The notes: a model not told the origin generated them from the sequence alone. Positions 44,564-54,807 are shown, numbered from the stretch's first letter. The stretch is 64,000 nt of DNA from Pseudomonas sp. FP1742 (GCF_030687145.1 NZ_CP117460.1:6510001-6574000), one strand, 5' to 3'. Numbers and translations: made by a program.

Positions 44564-45712
44564 TTACGCCAACAGGGCCGGAAGCTCTTTGTTCAGGGCG
44601 AGTTTTTCCATCACCGCCGCGCCGGTCAGGGCGTAACCCAGTAATTTGCCGGCGCTGTCGCGGCATAGCACTTTGATGTCCGCGCCCTGCCCTTCGACCG
44701 TCCAGACGCCCTCCGCGCCCCGTGGTGGCGGTGAAACCACCAATGGGCAGACCGGGGTTTTCACGGTGATCGGCATCGGGCCATAGCTCACCACCGTCGG
44801 GTTTCCGGCGAGGGTTTGGGCCAGCGCTCTCGCACAGCTCATGAGGGGCATGACGTACAACAGATTCAGCCCATCGACCTCGGCGCAGTCGCCCAGGGCG
44901 TAGATGTTGGCGTGAGAGGTTTTCAGGTGACGGTCAACCACCACACCACGATTGACCTGCACCCCGGCAGCGGCCGCCAGGTCGATGCGCGGACGCAGAC
45001 CGACAGCCGAAACCACTACGTCGCAAGGAATGACCTGACCGTCGGACAGATGCGCTTCCAGGCCGTCAGCCACGCGCTGCAAGCGATTGAGCACCGGCCC
45101 GAGGTGGAAGCGTGCGCCGAGGCTTTCCAGGCCGGCCTGGACCGCAGCGGCCGCGGCCGGGTGCAGCAAGGTCGGCATGACTTGTTCGCAGGGAGCAACC
45201 AGTTGTACTTCGTAGCCACCGAGAATCAGGTCATTGGCGAATTCACAGCCGATCAAACCGGCGCCCAGCAGCAACACCCGACGCTTGCCGGCCGCGGCCG
45301 CGCGAAAACGTGCATAGTCTTCAAGGTCGTTGATCGGGAAAACCGCGTCGGCCGCGTCGCCTTCGATCGGCACCCGCACGGTTTCCGCGCCCCAGGCCAG
45401 GATCAAGTCACGGTAGATCACCGATTCTTCGCCGATCCACAGGCGCTTGTGGCCCGGATCGATGCCGCTGATACGCGTGTGGGTGCGCACTTCGGCCTTC
45501 AATTGCTCGGCCATGGCGCCCGGTTCGGCCATGCTCAGGCCATCGGCGTCTTTATTCTTGCCAAAGCCGGTGGAAAGCATCGGCTTGGAGTAGGAGCGCC
45601 CGTCATCTGCGGTAATCAACAGCAGCGGGGTTTCGCCATCGAGCTTGCGAAACTCCCGGGCCAGGTTGTAGCCAGCCAGCCCAGTGCCGACGATCACGAC
45701 AGGTGTGTTCAT
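44564..45712 (-). CDS. rubB: Rubredoxin-NAD(+) reductase
   Basis: A 382-residue FAD-dependent oxidoreductase. The N-terminal FAD-binding motif is [17 protein letters not shown], a second dinucleotide-binding motif [16 protein letters not shown] is near 146, and [13 protein letters not shown] near 267 binds the flavin. It passes electrons from NADH to rubredoxin, encoded 18 bases upstream in the same operon. In Pseudomonas this pair supports alkane hydroxylation or oxidative-stress defence; the context here does not decide which. Confidence 0.9.
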   Translation of the reverse strand: MNTPVVIVGTGLAGYNLAREFRKLDGETPLLLITADDGRSYSKPMLSTGFGKNKDADGLSMAEPGAMAEQLKAEVRTHTRISGIDPGHKRLWIGEESVIYRDLILAWGAETVRVPIEGDAADAVFPINDLEDYARFRAAAAGKRRVLLLGAGLIGCEFANDLILGGYEVQLVAPCEQVMPTLLHPAAAAAVQAGLESLGARFHLGPVLNRLQRVADGLEAHLSDGQVIPCDVVVSAVGLRPRIDLAAAAGVQVNRGVVVDRHLKTSHANIYALGDCAEVDGLNLLYVMPLMSCARALAQTLAGNPTVVSYGPMPITVKTPVCPLVVSPPPRGAEGVWTVEGQGADIKVLCRDSAGKLLGYALTGAAVMEKLALNKELPALLA

Positions 45713-45730
45713 TCCTTACTCCTTGGATGC

Positions 45731-45898
45731 TTAGTTGATTTCAATCATTTCAAAATCCATTTTGCCCACGCCACAGTCCGGGCACAGCCAGTCTTCCGGC
45801 ACGTCCTGCCACGGTGTGCCCGCCGCAATACCGTCGTCCGGCCAGCCTTCGGCTTCGTTATAGACCAGGCCGCAGACCACACATTGCCACTTTTTCAT
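45731..45898 (-). CDS. rubA: Rubredoxin
   Basis: A 55-residue iron protein with the two rubredoxin metal sites [13 protein letters not shown] and CPDCGVGK. It starts [10 protein letters not shown] at the ATG 45898 and ends MIEIN. It carries single electrons from the rubredoxin reductase encoded just downstream. Size and both CxxCG motifs make the assignment secure. Confidence 0.95.
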   Translation of the reverse strand: MKKWQCVVCGLVYNEAEGWPDDGIAAGTPWQDVPEDWLCPDCGVGKMDFEMIEIN

Positions 45899-46097
45899 TC
45901 AGGTACTTCCTCGGAATTCAGGCTTTTGCCGGCGCAAACGGTCGATAGTGAAGCGTTGCCGTCCGGCTCAGGGCGTTTTGTACTGATCAGGCCCGTCAGA
46001 TGCAAGCCTGTTCGGCGCAACGGCAGGCCGGATCAATCAAACTCGCCGCCTGCCATGGTAAGCTCGCCGCCTCATTTGCTGCCAATAATGACTCACT

Positions 46098-46661
46098 GTG
46101 CCGCACTCAAAAGCCCCTTCCCCGACGCCACTCTGGCTCCCTCGAAGCCAAGTGACGCCCCTCCCCGACACGTCTACGCTCGATTGGCTGTTCGATGAAG
46201 GGTCGCTGACCCGACGCCTGACCCGTTTGTCGAATGACGGTTTCAGCGTCACGCCATTGTTCGAAGGCTGGCAATCGCTGCGCGCCGACGAATGTGCCGC
46301 GCTGGAGCTGGCTGAAGGCAGCGAAGGCTGGGTGCGCGAGGTGTATCTGCGCGGCCACGGTGAAGCCTGGGTGTTTGCCCGCAGCGTAGCGGCGCGTAGC
46401 GCGCTGCAGGGCGACGGATTGCATATGGATGAGCTGGGCAGCCGCTCTCTGGGCGAATTGCTGTTTTGCGATCGGGCGTTTCAGCGCCGGGCCATCGAGG
46501 TTTGTCATTATCCTCAAGCCTGGTTGCCGATGGAGGCTCAGGCGCCTGAACTGTGGGGCCGGCGCTCGCGTTTCGACCGTTGCGCCCTGAGCGTGCTGGT
46601 GGCCGAGGTTTTCCTGCCGACCCTGTGGAGCGCCGCCCGCGCGCATCCGGAGAACTGCTGA
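46098..46661 (+). CDS. ubiC: Chorismate lyase UbiC
   Basis: A 187-residue Ubi[13 protein letters not shown] near 30, [19 protein letters not shown] near 79 and [10 protein letters not shown] near 116. It converts chorismate to 4-hydroxybenzoate and pyruvate, the first step of ubiquinone synthesis. The start is GTG at 46098. The stop overlaps the ubiA ATG (TGATG), giving coupled expression. Confidence 0.92.
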   Translation: MPHSKAPSPTPLWLPRSQVTPLPDTSTLDWLFDEGSLTRRLTRLSNDGFSVTPLFEGWQSLRADECAALELAEGSEGWVREVYLRGHGEAWVFARSVAARSALQGDGLHMDELGSRSLGELLFCDRAFQRRAIEVCHYPQAWLPMEAQAPELWGRRSRFDRCALSVLVAEVFLPTLWSAARAHPENC

Positions 46662-47551
46662 TGTACCAGAACCTGCTCAAGTCTCTGAACCGAGTGAATC
46701 CTCGGGCCTGGGATTTCATTCAGCTGACCCGCATGGACAAGCCGATCGGCATTTACTTGCTGCTGTGGCCGACACTGTGGGCACTGTGGATTGCCGGTGA
46801 AGGTTCGCCGTCACTGGCCAATATCGTGATTTTCGTGCTCGGTGTGGTACTGACCCGTGCCGGCGGTTGCGTGATCAACGACTGGGCGGACCGCAAGGTC
46901 GATGGCCATGTGAAACGCACCGAGCAACGGCCGCTGGTGAGCGGCAAGATCAGCTCCAAAGAAGCCTTGGTGTTCTTCGCGGTGCTGATGGGCGTGAGCT
47001 TCTTGCTGGTGCTGTGCACCAACGCGGCGACTGTCTGGCTGTCGCTGGGCGGTTTGGCCCTGGCCTTCACGTATCCGTTCATGAAGCGTTACACCTATTA
47101 CCCTCAAGTGGTGCTGGGCGCGGCGTTCTCCTGGGGCATGCCAATGGCGTTCACTGCCGAGACCGGTGAGTTGCCGGCGACAGCCTGGTTGCTGTGGATC
47201 GCCAACTTGCTGTGGACCGTGGGCTACGACACCTATTACGCCATGACCGACCGCGACGATGACCTGAAGATCGGGGTGAAATCCACCGCGATCCTGTTTG
47301 GCGATGCCGACCGGGTGATCATTCTGACCTTGCAAGGCCTGGCGCTGGGCTGCCTGTTGCTGGCTGGCTCGAAATTCCATCTTGGTGGCTGGTTCCACCT
47401 TGGGTTGCTGGTGGCGGCAGGCTGCTTTGCGTGGGAGTTCTGGTACACCCGCAGCAAAGACCGGATGCGTTGCTTCCAGGCGTTTTTGCATAACCACTGG
47501 GCGGGGTTGGCGATATTTGTGGGGATTGTGCTGGATTACGCGTTGCGTTGA
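46661..47551 (+). CDS. ubiA: 4-hydroxybenzoate octaprenyltransferase UbiA
   Basis: A 296-residue membrane prenyltransferase. The two Asp-rich motifs are NDWADRKVD (near 70) and [13 protein letters not shown] (near 190), and [20 protein letters not shown] marks the N-terminus. About eight membrane segments are visible. It attaches the polyprenyl tail to 4-hydroxybenzoate made by UbiC. The ATG overlapping the ubiC stop is chosen over a longer out-of-operon start. Confidence 0.95.
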   Translation: MYQNLLKSLNRVNPRAWDFIQLTRMDKPIGIYLLLWPTLWALWIAGEGSPSLANIVIFVLGVVLTRAGGCVINDWADRKVDGHVKRTEQRPLVSGKISSKEALVFFAVLMGVSFLLVLCTNAATVWLSLGGLALAFTYPFMKRYTYYPQVVLGAAFSWGMPMAFTAETGELPATAWLLWIANLLWTVGYDTYYAMTDRDDDLKIGVKSTAILFGDADRVIILTLQGLALGCLLLAGSKFHLGGWFHLGLLVAAGCFAWEFWYTRSKDRMRCFQAFLHNHWAGLAIFVGIVLDYALR

Positions 47552-47640
47552 CCATTGGAAAAGATCGCAGCCTGTGCAAGCTCCAACAGGGGGATGGAGC
47601 GACTGCAGGCTGCGAACTGTTTACGGCGCAGGCGAATCGC

Positions 47641-48024
47641 TTATTTATGCTCGCGCATGACGTGCCAGACTTCCTTCATATTGTCGCCTGCCATGTCACC
47701 GGGTTTTTTGTCCTTCATGAAGGTGTAAAGCGGCTTGCCATCATAGGCCCACTGCATCTTACCGTCGTCACGCTTGATCGTGCTCCACTTGCCTTCGGGC
47801 TTGGCACCCGCCGGCGCCATCATTGGCGGCCAGTATTCAGCGCACTCGCCGTTGCACATCGACTTACCGCCTGAGTCCTTGTCGTACGTGTACACCGTCA
47901 TACCCTTGTGATCGACCATCATCCCGTCTTTCATCATGGCGGGTTCTGCCGCAAAGGCCATGGACGGCAACGTTAGCGCAGCCGTGACCAGCAGGACCTT
48001 CCAGGATTGAGCAATGTGATTCAT
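47641..48024 (-). CDS. Secreted repeat protein (YTxxxD type, COG4315)
   Basis: A 127-residue exported protein with a signal peptide ending AFAAEP and two short repeats, TVYTYDKDSGGK and PLYTFMKDKKPG, of the secreted-repeat family PF03640. Between them is CNGECAEYWPPMMAP. Function is unknown; relatives are found in envelopes of many bacteria. It is transcribed away from phoB, and a Pho box lies between them, so phosphate control in both directions is possible. Confidence 0.82.
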   Translation of the reverse strand: MNHIAQSWKVLLVTAALTLPSMAFAAEPAMMKDGMMVDHKGMTVYTYDKDSGGKSMCNGECAEYWPPMMAPAGAKPEGKWSTIKRDDGKMQWAYDGKPLYTFMKDKKPGDMAGDNMKEVWHVMREHK

Positions 48025-48105
48025 GGAAACCTTCCTTTTGTGGTTGTCAGGATTCGGACTTAGAGCTTAGTTCAGGATCGCGACAATCGCAGGGCGGCTA
48101 AAATA

Positions 48106-48123
48106 CTGTCACACGACTGCAAT
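48106..48123 (+). promoter_or_regulatory. Pho box upstream of phoB
   Basis: CTGTCAC-ACGA-CTGCAAT: two 7-base half sites with a 4-base spacer, as in PhoB-binding sites. A TATCTAAT near 48132-48139 is a plausible -10 box at the expected distance, which fits autoregulation of phoBR. Confidence 0.8.
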
Positions 48124-48176
48124 AATTCCGTTATCTAATGCGGCGCAAGACAGTTAAATGACAAGAGGATTAAGGC

Positions 48177-48866
48177 ATGGTTGGCAGGAGCATTCTGATC
48201 GTCGACGACGAAGCGCCCATTCGCGAAATGATCGCCGTTGCGTTGGAAATGGCCGGCTACGACTGCCTGGAGGCAGAGAACTCGCAGCAGGCCCATGCCA
48301 TTATCGTCGACCGCAAACCGGACCTGATTCTGCTCGACTGGATGCTGCCCGGCACTTCCGGCATCGAACTGGCCCGCCGGCTCAAGCGCGATGAGCTGAC
48401 CGGGGATATCCCGATCATCATGCTCACCGCCAAGGGCGAAGAAGACAACAAGATCCAGGGCCTGGAAGTCGGCGCCGACGACTACATCACCAAACCGTTT
48501 TCCCCCCGCGAGCTGGTGGCGCGCCTCAAAGCCGTGCTGCGCCGCGCCGGTCCGACCGATGGCGAAGCGCCGATCGAAGTCGGTGGCCTGCTGCTGGACC
48601 CGATCAGCCACCGCGTGACCATCGATGGCAAACCTGCCGAGATGGGCCCGACCGAGTACCGTTTGCTGCAATTTTTCATGACCCACCAGGAACGCGCCTA
48701 CACTCGCGGCCAGCTGCTGGATCAGGTCTGGGGCGGCAATGTCTACGTCGAAGAGCGCACCGTCGACGTGCACATCCGTCGCCTGCGCAAAGCCCTCGGC
48801 GATGCTTACGAAAATCTGGTACAAACCGTGCGCGGCACCGGTTACAGGTTCTCTACCAAGGCCTGA
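48177..48866 (+). CDS. phoB: Phosphate regulon response regulator PhoB
   Basis: A 229-residue OmpR-type regulator: receiver domain with DDEAPIRE, phosphoacceptor in [13 protein letters not shown] and Lys in [13 protein letters not shown], then winged-helix DNA-binding domain with [13 protein letters not shown] and TVRGTGYRF. Phosphorylated by PhoR in phosphate starvation, it binds Pho boxes such as those at 48106, 59806 and 61094. GAGG lies about ten bases before the ATG. Confidence 0.96.
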   Translation: MVGRSILIVDDEAPIREMIAVALEMAGYDCLEAENSQQAHAIIVDRKPDLILLDWMLPGTSGIELARRLKRDELTGDIPIIMLTAKGEEDNKIQGLEVGADDYITKPFSPRELVARLKAVLRRAGPTDGEAPIEVGGLLLDPISHRVTIDGKPAEMGPTEYRLLQFFMTHQERAYTRGQLLDQVWGGNVYVEERTVDVHIRRLRKALGDAYENLVQTVRGTGYRFSTKA

Positions 48867-48905
48867 GCCGGCCGCCAGCCTCGCTGACAAGGACGCATAT
48901 TTTCC

Positions 48906-50228
48906 GTGAACCAAAACTGGCATGGCACCCTGATTCGCCACATGCTGTTGCTGGTCACCGCCTGCCTGGTGATCGGCCTGATTTCCGGCTACTACGGCTG
49001 GAGCCTCGCCGTGGGCCTGGGCCTTTATCTGGCGTGGACCCTCAAGCAGTTGCTGCGCCTGCACGAATGGCTGCGTCTGCATCAACCTGATGAAGCACCG
49101 CCCGATGGCTACGGCCTGTGGGGTGAAGTGTTCGACAGCATTTACCACCTGCAACGCCGCGACCAACGGGTGCGCGGGCGCCTGCAAGCGGTGATCGATC
49201 GGGTCCAGGAATCCACTGCCGCGCTCAAAGACGCGGTGGTCATGCTCGACAGCGATGGCAACCTGGAATGGTGGAACCGCGCCGCCGAAACCCTGCTGGG
49301 CCTCAAGACCCCTCAAGACAGCGGCCAGCCGGTGACCAACCTGGTGCGTCATCCGCGCTTCAAGGAATACTTCGAGCAGGACAACTACGCCGAGCCGTTG
49401 GAAATCCCCTCGCCGATCAATGATCGCCTGCGCATTCAGCTGTACATCACCCGCTACGGCAACAACGAACACTTGATGCTGGTGCGCGACGTGACGCGTA
49501 TCCACCAGCTGGAACAAATGCGCAAAGACTTCATCGCCAACGTGTCCCACGAGCTGCGCACCCCCCTGACAGTGATTTGCGGCTACCTGGAAACCCTGCT
49601 CGATAACGTCGAGGAAGTGAACCCGCGCTGGACCCGCGCGCTGCAGCAGATGCAGCAGCAAGGCGGGCGGATGCAGACCTTGCTTAACGATTTGCTGCTG
49701 CTGGCCAAGCTGGAAGCCACCGATTACCCGTCGGACAACCAGCCGGTGTCCATCGACAGCCTGCTGCAATCGATCAAGAGCGATGCCCAGCAGCTGTCCG
49801 GTCAGAAAAATCAACACATCACCCTGGAAGCCGATCCGACGATTCAGCTCAAAGGCAGCGAAGCCGAATTGCGCAGTGCGTTTTCCAATCTGGTGTTCAA
49901 CGCGGTGAAATACACCCCTGCCGAGGGCAATATCCGCATTCGCTGGTGGGGGGACGATCAAGGCGCCCACCTGAGCGTGCAGGATTCGGGGATCGGTATA
50001 GACAGCAAGCACCTGCCGCGCCTGACCGAACGCTTCTATCGCGTCGACTCCAGCCGCAACTCCAACACCGGCGGCACCGGGCTCGGTCTGGCCATCGTCA
50101 AGCACGTGTTGCTGCGCCACCGGGCACGCATGGAAATCAGCAGTGTGCCGGGACATGGCAGTACGTTTACCTGCCATTTTGCGCCGGCCCAGGTCACCAA
50201 ATCCCGCGTGATCAGCGCCGCTGACTGA
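48906..50228 (+). CDS. phoR: Phosphate regulon sensor kinase PhoR
   Basis: A 440-residue membrane histidine kinase. Two N-terminal membrane segments (about 9-45) are followed by a PAS domain (about 95-190), the H box FIANVSHELRTPL, the N box VFNAVKYTP, and DSGIGI and GTGLGLAIVK of the ATPase domain. It has no sizeable periplasmic sensor domain, as usual for PhoR, which senses phosphate through PstSCAB and PhoU. The start is GTG at 48906, 39 bases after phoB. Confidence 0.95.
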   Translation: MNQNWHGTLIRHMLLLVTACLVIGLISGYYGWSLAVGLGLYLAWTLKQLLRLHEWLRLHQPDEAPPDGYGLWGEVFDSIYHLQRRDQRVRGRLQAVIDRVQESTAALKDAVVMLDSDGNLEWWNRAAETLLGLKTPQDSGQPVTNLVRHPRFKEYFEQDNYAEPLEIPSPINDRLRIQLYITRYGNNEHLMLVRDVTRIHQLEQMRKDFIANVSHELRTPLTVICGYLETLLDNVEEVNPRWTRALQQMQQQGGRMQTLLNDLLLLAKLEATDYPSDNQPVSIDSLLQSIKSDAQQLSGQKNQHITLEADPTIQLKGSEAELRSAFSNLVFNAVKYTPAEGNIRIRWWGDDQGAHLSVQDSGIGIDSKHLPRLTERFYRVDSSRNSNTGGTGLGLAIVKHVLLRHRARMEISSVPGHGSTFTCHFAPAQVTKSRVISAAD

Positions 50229-50351
50229 TACCGACCAGCACTCACCACTAGGCAATCGATCAGTCAGCCGCTACATTGGCTGACTTGTGCCTGCCCTTCA
50301 GGCACTGCATTTCCCCCTTTTTTGAATACACGGAACCCGCAAAACTCCATC

Positions 50352-51692
50352 ATGGACCCTTCCCCTGGCTTGACCCTCGCAACAATATTCGCCGACTTCG
50401 GCATGATTCTTTTTGCTCTGATCCTGGTTTTGCTCAACGGTTTTTTCGTTGCGGCGGAATTTGCCATGGTCAAATTGCGCTCGACCCGGGTCGAAGCCAT
50501 CGCTGAACAAAACGGCTGGCGCGGGCATATCCTGCGCACCGTGCACAGTCAGCTCGATGCTTACCTGTCAGCCTGCCAATTGGGTATCACCCTCGCCTCC
50601 CTCGGTCTGGGCTGGGTCGGCGAACCGGCGTTCGCGCACCTCCTGGAGCCTGTGCTGAGTGCCGTGGGCGTAGATTCCGCTGAAGTGGTCAAGGCGGTTT
50701 CGTTCTTCACGGCGTTCTTCATCATTTCGTACCTGCACATCGTGGTCGGTGAGCTGGCTCCAAAGTCCTGGGCCATCCGCAAACCCGAGTTGCTGTCGCT
50801 GTGGACGGCAGTGCCGCTGTACTTGTTCTACTGGGCCATGTACCCGGCCATCTACCTGCTCAACGCCAGCGCCAACCAGATCCTGCGCATCGCCGGGCAA
50901 GGTGAACCCGGCCCGCACCACGAGCACCATTACAGCCGCGAAGAACTGAAACTGATCCTGCACTCCAGCCGTGGTCAGGACCCGAGCGACCAAGGCATGC
51001 GCGTACTGGCCTCGGCGGTCGAGATGGGCGAGCTGGAAGTAGTCGACTGGGCCAACTCCCGGGAAGACCTGGTCACCCTTGAGTACAACGCACCGCTCAA
51101 GGAAATCCTGGCGTTGTTCCGTCGCCACAAATTCAGCCGCTACCCGGTGTACGACAGCGAGCGCCAGGAGTTCGTCGGCCTGCTGCACATCAAGGATCTG
51201 CTGCTGGAACTGGCCGCCCTGGATCACATTCCCGAGTCGTTCAACCTCGCCGAACTGACCCGGCCGCTGGAGCGCGTGTCGCGGCACATGCCGCTGTCGC
51301 AACTGCTGGAACAGTTTCGCAAGGGCGGCTCGCACTTCGCCGTGGTCGAGGAAGCCGACGGCAACATCATCGGCTACCTGACCATGGAAGACGTGCTGGA
51401 AGTGCTGGTGGGCGACATTCAGGACGAACATCGCAAGGCTGAGCGCGGGATCCTCGCCTATCAGCCGGGCAAGCTGCTGGTTCGGGGCGATACGCCGCTG
51501 TTCAAGGTGGAACGCCTGCTGGGCATCGACCTGGACCACATCGAAGCCGAAACCCTCGCCGGGCTGGTCTATGAAACCCTGAAACGGGTGCCGGAAGAGG
51601 AAGAAGTGCTAGAGGTAGAAGGTTTGCGGATCATCATCAAGAAGATGAAAGGGCCGAAGATCATATTGGCCAAGGTGTTGCTGCTGGATTGA
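50352..51692 (+). CDS. HlyC/CorC-family membrane protein with CBS domains
   Basis: A 446-residue protein. An N-terminal DUF21/CNNM membrane domain has about four segments (LFALILVLLNGFFVAAEFAM is the first), followed by a CBS pair (about 220-345) with KFSRYPVYD and IIGYLTMEDVLEVLVGDI and a C-terminal CorC/HlyC domain. Relatives are linked to magnesium or cobalt efflux; the old 'hemolysin' label is not supported. The ATG at 50352 starts MDPSPGL; a TTG ten codons upstream is weaker. It lies 123 bases after phoR, with a hairpin (50262-50285) between. Confidence 0.85.
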   Translation: MDPSPGLTLATIFADFGMILFALILVLLNGFFVAAEFAMVKLRSTRVEAIAEQNGWRGHILRTVHSQLDAYLSACQLGITLASLGLGWVGEPAFAHLLEPVLSAVGVDSAEVVKAVSFFTAFFIISYLHIVVGELAPKSWAIRKPELLSLWTAVPLYLFYWAMYPAIYLLNASANQILRIAGQGEPGPHHEHHYSREELKLILHSSRGQDPSDQGMRVLASAVEMGELEVVDWANSREDLVTLEYNAPLKEILALFRRHKFSRYPVYDSERQEFVGLLHIKDLLLELAALDHIPESFNLAELTRPLERVSRHMPLSQLLEQFRKGGSHFAVVEEADGNIIGYLTMEDVLEVLVGDIQDEHRKAERGILAYQPGKLLVRGDTPLFKVERLLGIDLDHIEAETLAGLVYETLKRVPEEEEVLEVEGLRIIIKKMKGPKIILAKVLLLD

Positions 51693-51720
51693 TAGGCTGA
51701 GCCGGATCCGCGTCGATCCC

Positions 51721-51813
51721 TTCGCGAGCAAGCCCGCTCCCACATGAGTTATGCGCCGATCACATCAATGGCGCCCGACGCAGATCGAGTGTGGGAGCGG
51801 GCTTGCTCGCGAA
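51721..51813. repeat. REPIN
   Basis: Two inverted 23-base REP units at 51721-51743 and 51791-51813, arranged head to head in the opposite sense to the copies at 25826 and 55726, with a 47-base spacer. It separates converging genes. Confidence 0.9.
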
Positions 51814-51834
51814 GGCGCCAGGCCAGGCAACAAG

Positions 51835-52737
51835 TCATTTCTTGCCCAACGCAAAGTTGGGCAACGCCCCCACCGGTTGATTGAACTGGTACGGAATCGA
51901 CACCAGCCCCAACCCGGTATTGCGCTGCACCACGAAGTGCAGATGCGGGCCGCTGCTATTGCCGGTATTGCCCGACAACGCCAGCGCACTGCCCACCACC
52001 ACACGCTGACCTTCCCGGACGCAGACTGAGCCCTTCTTCAGGTGCAGATACACGCCCATGGTCCCGTCATCGTGCAACACCCGCACGAAATTGCCCGACG
52101 GGTCGTTGCCGCGCCCGGTCTGGCCATTCTCGGTTTTCACCACCACCCCGCCGCGCGCCGCGATGATCGGCGTGCCTTCGGGCATGGCGATGTCCATCGC
52201 GTAACGGTTCTTCGGTCCGTAGTGGCTGTATTGGCCATTGGCGCCCTGGGTCAGCCGAAACGGACCGCCACGCCAGGGCAACGGATATCGATAGGCCATG
52301 GCAGCCCCTGAGGGGTCGCCCAGGGAATATGCGAACCTTGGGTTATACACGATCGGCCTTCCGGCCTTCGTCGGCGTGAGCAGGGCCAGACGAAGGTTGC
52401 TGCGCGCCGGCATCACCCGGCGGATCGGTCGGCTCGGCGCACCGCTGACGTTCTGCAGCCCGTCGAAACTCAGCTCGATCTCGACCGGCGCATACAGGTC
52501 GTTGCGCACGAACACGCTGTCCATGCCATTCAACCTCTTGATGTCGAGGTACACCTGCCGCTCAAGATGTTCGACCATCCGGTCGCGAAAAACGAACACC
52601 TTTGCGCCTTTGGTGGGGCGGTCGCTGTAGGAGACCACGCCACTGGCATTGGTGGACTTGTAGATCGTCATGGCCACAGCCGAGGTGGAGGCCATGAAAA
52701 GACCACAGAAAAACAGCAGGCGCACGAGCATGGGCAA
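51835..52737 (-). CDS. M23-family peptidase
   Basis: A 300-residue exported LytM/M23 peptidase. A signal peptide (1-22) precedes a DUF4124-like strand (IYKSTNASGVVSYSDRP). The peptidase domain has HYGPKNRYAMDIAMPEG and GPHLHFVV; zinc ligands are His in SHYG-type and HLH motifs. It should cut peptidoglycan peptides or act as an activator if degenerate. Start at the ATG 52737. The ortholog sits at the same place in P. aeruginosa as I recall. Confidence 0.87.
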   Translation of the reverse strand: MPMLVRLLFFCGLFMASTSAVAMTIYKSTNASGVVSYSDRPTKGAKVFVFRDRMVEHLERQVYLDIKRLNGMDSVFVRNDLYAPVEIELSFDGLQNVSGAPSRPIRRVMPARSNLRLALLTPTKAGRPIVYNPRFAYSLGDPSGAAMAYRYPLPWRGGPFRLTQGANGQYSHYGPKNRYAMDIAMPEGTPIIAARGGVVVKTENGQTGRGNDPSGNFVRVLHDDGTMGVYLHLKKGSVCVREGQRVVVGSALALSGNTGNSSGPHLHFVVQRNTGLGLVSIPYQFNQPVGALPNFALGKK

Positions 52738-52810
52738 GATTCTGTCGAGTAAGGCCTGAGAAGGAGCCTAGCAGCTGAAATGGACCTGCGTAGTCGACAG
52801 ATGTTTCAGA

Positions 52811-52843
52811 TGATCATTCCCACGCAGAGCATGGGAACGATCA
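52811..52843. repeat. Imperfect copy of the GATCGTTCCCACG palindrome
   Basis: TGATCATTCCCACGC and ATGGGAACGATCA flank AGAGC. It is related to the perfect copy at 17708-17740. Confidence 0.75.
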
Positions 52844-52853
52844 GCGGTACACG

Positions 52854-53807
52854 TTACGCACCCGGTACGAAGTGCTTCTGCGCGGTGCCACGGGCGATCA
52901 GGCGAGAAATGTAGTCGAGCTTCTGCGCATCCTGGTCGACAAAGCGGAAGGTCAGTTGCAGCCACTCGCTGTCGGGCTTCGGCTCGTGGGCGACGATGGC
53001 GTGCAGGTAGCCATTGAGACGGGCGGTTTCAGCGTTGTCACCCTGCTCCAGGTCGAGCACGGCGCTGTCGAGCACTTGTGGCAGGGTGTCGGTGCGTTTC
53101 ACCACCAGCAGCGCTTCCTTGAGGCTCAAGGCCTTGATCACGCATTGCTGAGTACCGCTCGACAGGCGCAGTTGGCCTTGGCCACGACCGCCCGCGGAGG
53201 CGGCAGAAGCGGCCACAGGTGCCTTGACCGGCGGGCTGTTGAGCAAACCACGAGACGCTGCCGCTGCCGGGGCTGGCGCGGCGGCGACAGGTTTGGCAAA
53301 CGGGTTGACCGGTGCAGCCGCGGGTGCGACTACCGCGGCTTTGCCGCCGGTCAATGCGCTCAGGGAATCGTTGCCGAACGCCGAGTTCATTTTGGTCGGT
53401 GCGCTGTTCATCAAGGTGTCCAGCTTGCCAACCTTGTTCAGCGCCTGCTTGACCTTGGTCAGCAGTTGCTCGTTGGTGAACGGCTTGCTGACGTAGCCGG
53501 AAACCCCGGCCTGGATTGCCTGGACAACGTTCTCTTTGTCGCCACGGCTGGTCACCATCACGAACGGCATGGTCTTGAGATTATCTTGCTCGCGGCACCA
53601 GGTCAGCAGCTCAAGACCGGACATTTCCGGCATTTCCCAGTCGCACAGCACCAGATCGAACGCCTCGCGCGCCAGCATGGCCTGAGCCTTTTTGCCGTTG
53701 ACGGCATCTTCGATTCGAATGCCCGGGAAGTAGTTGCGCAAGCACTTCTTCACCAGGTCACGAATGAACGACGCATCGTCCACGACCAACACACTGACCT
53801 TACTCAT
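52854..53807 (-). CDS. CheY-like response regulator with unknown C-terminal domain
   Basis: A 317-residue protein. The N-terminal receiver (1-125) has VVDDASFIRD, phosphoacceptor in LVLCDWEMPEMSG and SKPF with the conserved Lys. An Ala/Pro-rich linker (about 150-205) leads to a C-terminal domain (about 210-317) with QLRLSSGTQQCVIKALSLKEALLVV that I do not recognise, possibly a diverged PilZ-like fold. No adjacent kinase is seen. In P. aeruginosa a similar gene lies next to phoU. Confidence 0.85.
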   Translation of the reverse strand: MSKVSVLVVDDASFIRDLVKKCLRNYFPGIRIEDAVNGKKAQAMLAREAFDLVLCDWEMPEMSGLELLTWCREQDNLKTMPFVMVTSRGDKENVVQAIQAGVSGYVSKPFTNEQLLTKVKQALNKVGKLDTLMNSAPTKMNSAFGNDSLSALTGGKAAVVAPAAAPVNPFAKPVAAAPAPAAAASRGLLNSPPVKAPVAASAASAGGRGQGQLRLSSGTQQCVIKALSLKEALLVVKRTDTLPQVLDSAVLDLEQGDNAETARLNGYLHAIVAHEPKPDSEWLQLTFRFVDQDAQKLDYISRLIARGTAQKHFVPGA

Positions 53808-53930
53808 CCATCACCCCTTTAAAAAATCCCGGCAAGCATACCAACTGCCTGATGGCACATTGCCAAAAATCTTCAGTCACGCCGGGACTTTTCGTTCGCG
53901 GGTGCTGCTGTCGAATTCATGTGCCGCACA

Positions 53931-53960
53931 CAAAAACGCCCGGCCAAAGGGCCGGGCGCT
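53931..53960 (-). terminator. Terminator after phoU
   Basis: On the minus strand CGCCCGGCC pairs with GGCCGGGCG (53937-53958) around a 4-base loop, followed by TTTTT. It ends the pst-phoU transcript. Confidence 0.88.
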
Positions 53961-53974
53961 TTTCTTGGGCAAAC

Positions 53975-54736
53975 TTACTTATCGTCAGCTTTGCCCGGAA
54001 CATTAGCGTTTTCGGCACTTGTGCCTTCCACTTCTTCCTTCATGCGCTTGAGGCCCAAGTGACGCACGTCGGTGCCGCGCACCAGGTAAATCACCAGTTC
54101 CGAGATGTTGCGCGCATGATCGCCGATCCGCTCCAGCGAACGCAGCACCCAGATGATGCTCAAGACCCGCGAGATAGAGCGTGGGTCTTCCATCATGTAG
54201 GTAGCCAACTCACGCAGGGCGGTCTTGTATTCGCGGTCGATGATCTTGTCGTATTGCGCCACCGACAGCGCCAGGTCGGCGTCGAAGCGGGCAAACGCGT
54301 CCAGGGCATCGCGCACCATGTTGCGCACCTGGTCGCCGATGTGGCGGACCTCGACGTAACCGCGCGGTGCTTCGCCTTCTTCGCACAACTGGATGGCGCG
54401 ACGGGCGATCTTGGTGGCTTCGTCGCCGATGCGCTCCAGGTCGATCACCGACTTGGAGATGCTGATGATCAGACGCAAGTCCGACGCCGCCGGCTGACGA
54501 CGGGCCAGAATGCGCAGGCATTCTTCGTCGATGTTGCGTTCCATCTGGTTGATCTGGTCGTCGATTTCGCGCACTTGCTGGGCCAGGCCGGAGTCGGCCT
54601 CGATCAGCGCGGTGACCGCGTCGTTGACCTGCTTCTCGACCAGCCCGCCCATGGCCAGGAGGTGGCTGCGCACTTCCTCGAGCTCGGCGTTGAACTGCTG
54701 GGAGATGTGATGGGTAAGGCCTTCTTTACTAATCAT
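53975..54736 (-). CDS. phoU: Phosphate signalling protein PhoU
   Basis: A 253-residue PhoU with two helical PhoU repeats: QFNAELEEVRSHLLAMGGLVE and DLERIGDEATKIARRA in the first, LRSLERIGDHARNISELVIYL in the second. It keeps PhoR inactive when phosphate is plentiful by linking it to the Pst transporter. It is the last gene of the phosphate transport cluster. Confidence 0.96.
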   Translation of the reverse strand: MISKEGLTHHISQQFNAELEEVRSHLLAMGGLVEKQVNDAVTALIEADSGLAQQVREIDDQINQMERNIDEECLRILARRQPAASDLRLIISISKSVIDLERIGDEATKIARRAIQLCEEGEAPRGYVEVRHIGDQVRNMVRDALDAFARFDADLALSVAQYDKIIDREYKTALRELATYMMEDPRSISRVLSIIWVLRSLERIGDHARNISELVIYLVRGTDVRHLGLKRMKEEVEGTSAENANVPGKADDK

Positions 54737-54807
54737 GTTGGCGTCCTTGGAGCGTCCGGTAAGGTGCGGTGGACCGCAGCGTCAGTTCAGTGAGCAACAA
54801 CAGCTTC

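Noticed and set aside
48135..50255. Minus-strand open frame of 706 codons
   Set aside because: Antisense to phoB and phoR, which are unmistakable; composition is that of a shadow frame.
50262..50285. AGTCAGCC/GGCTGACT hairpin after phoR as a terminator
   Set aside because: No T tract follows; it could be a weak 3' structure only.
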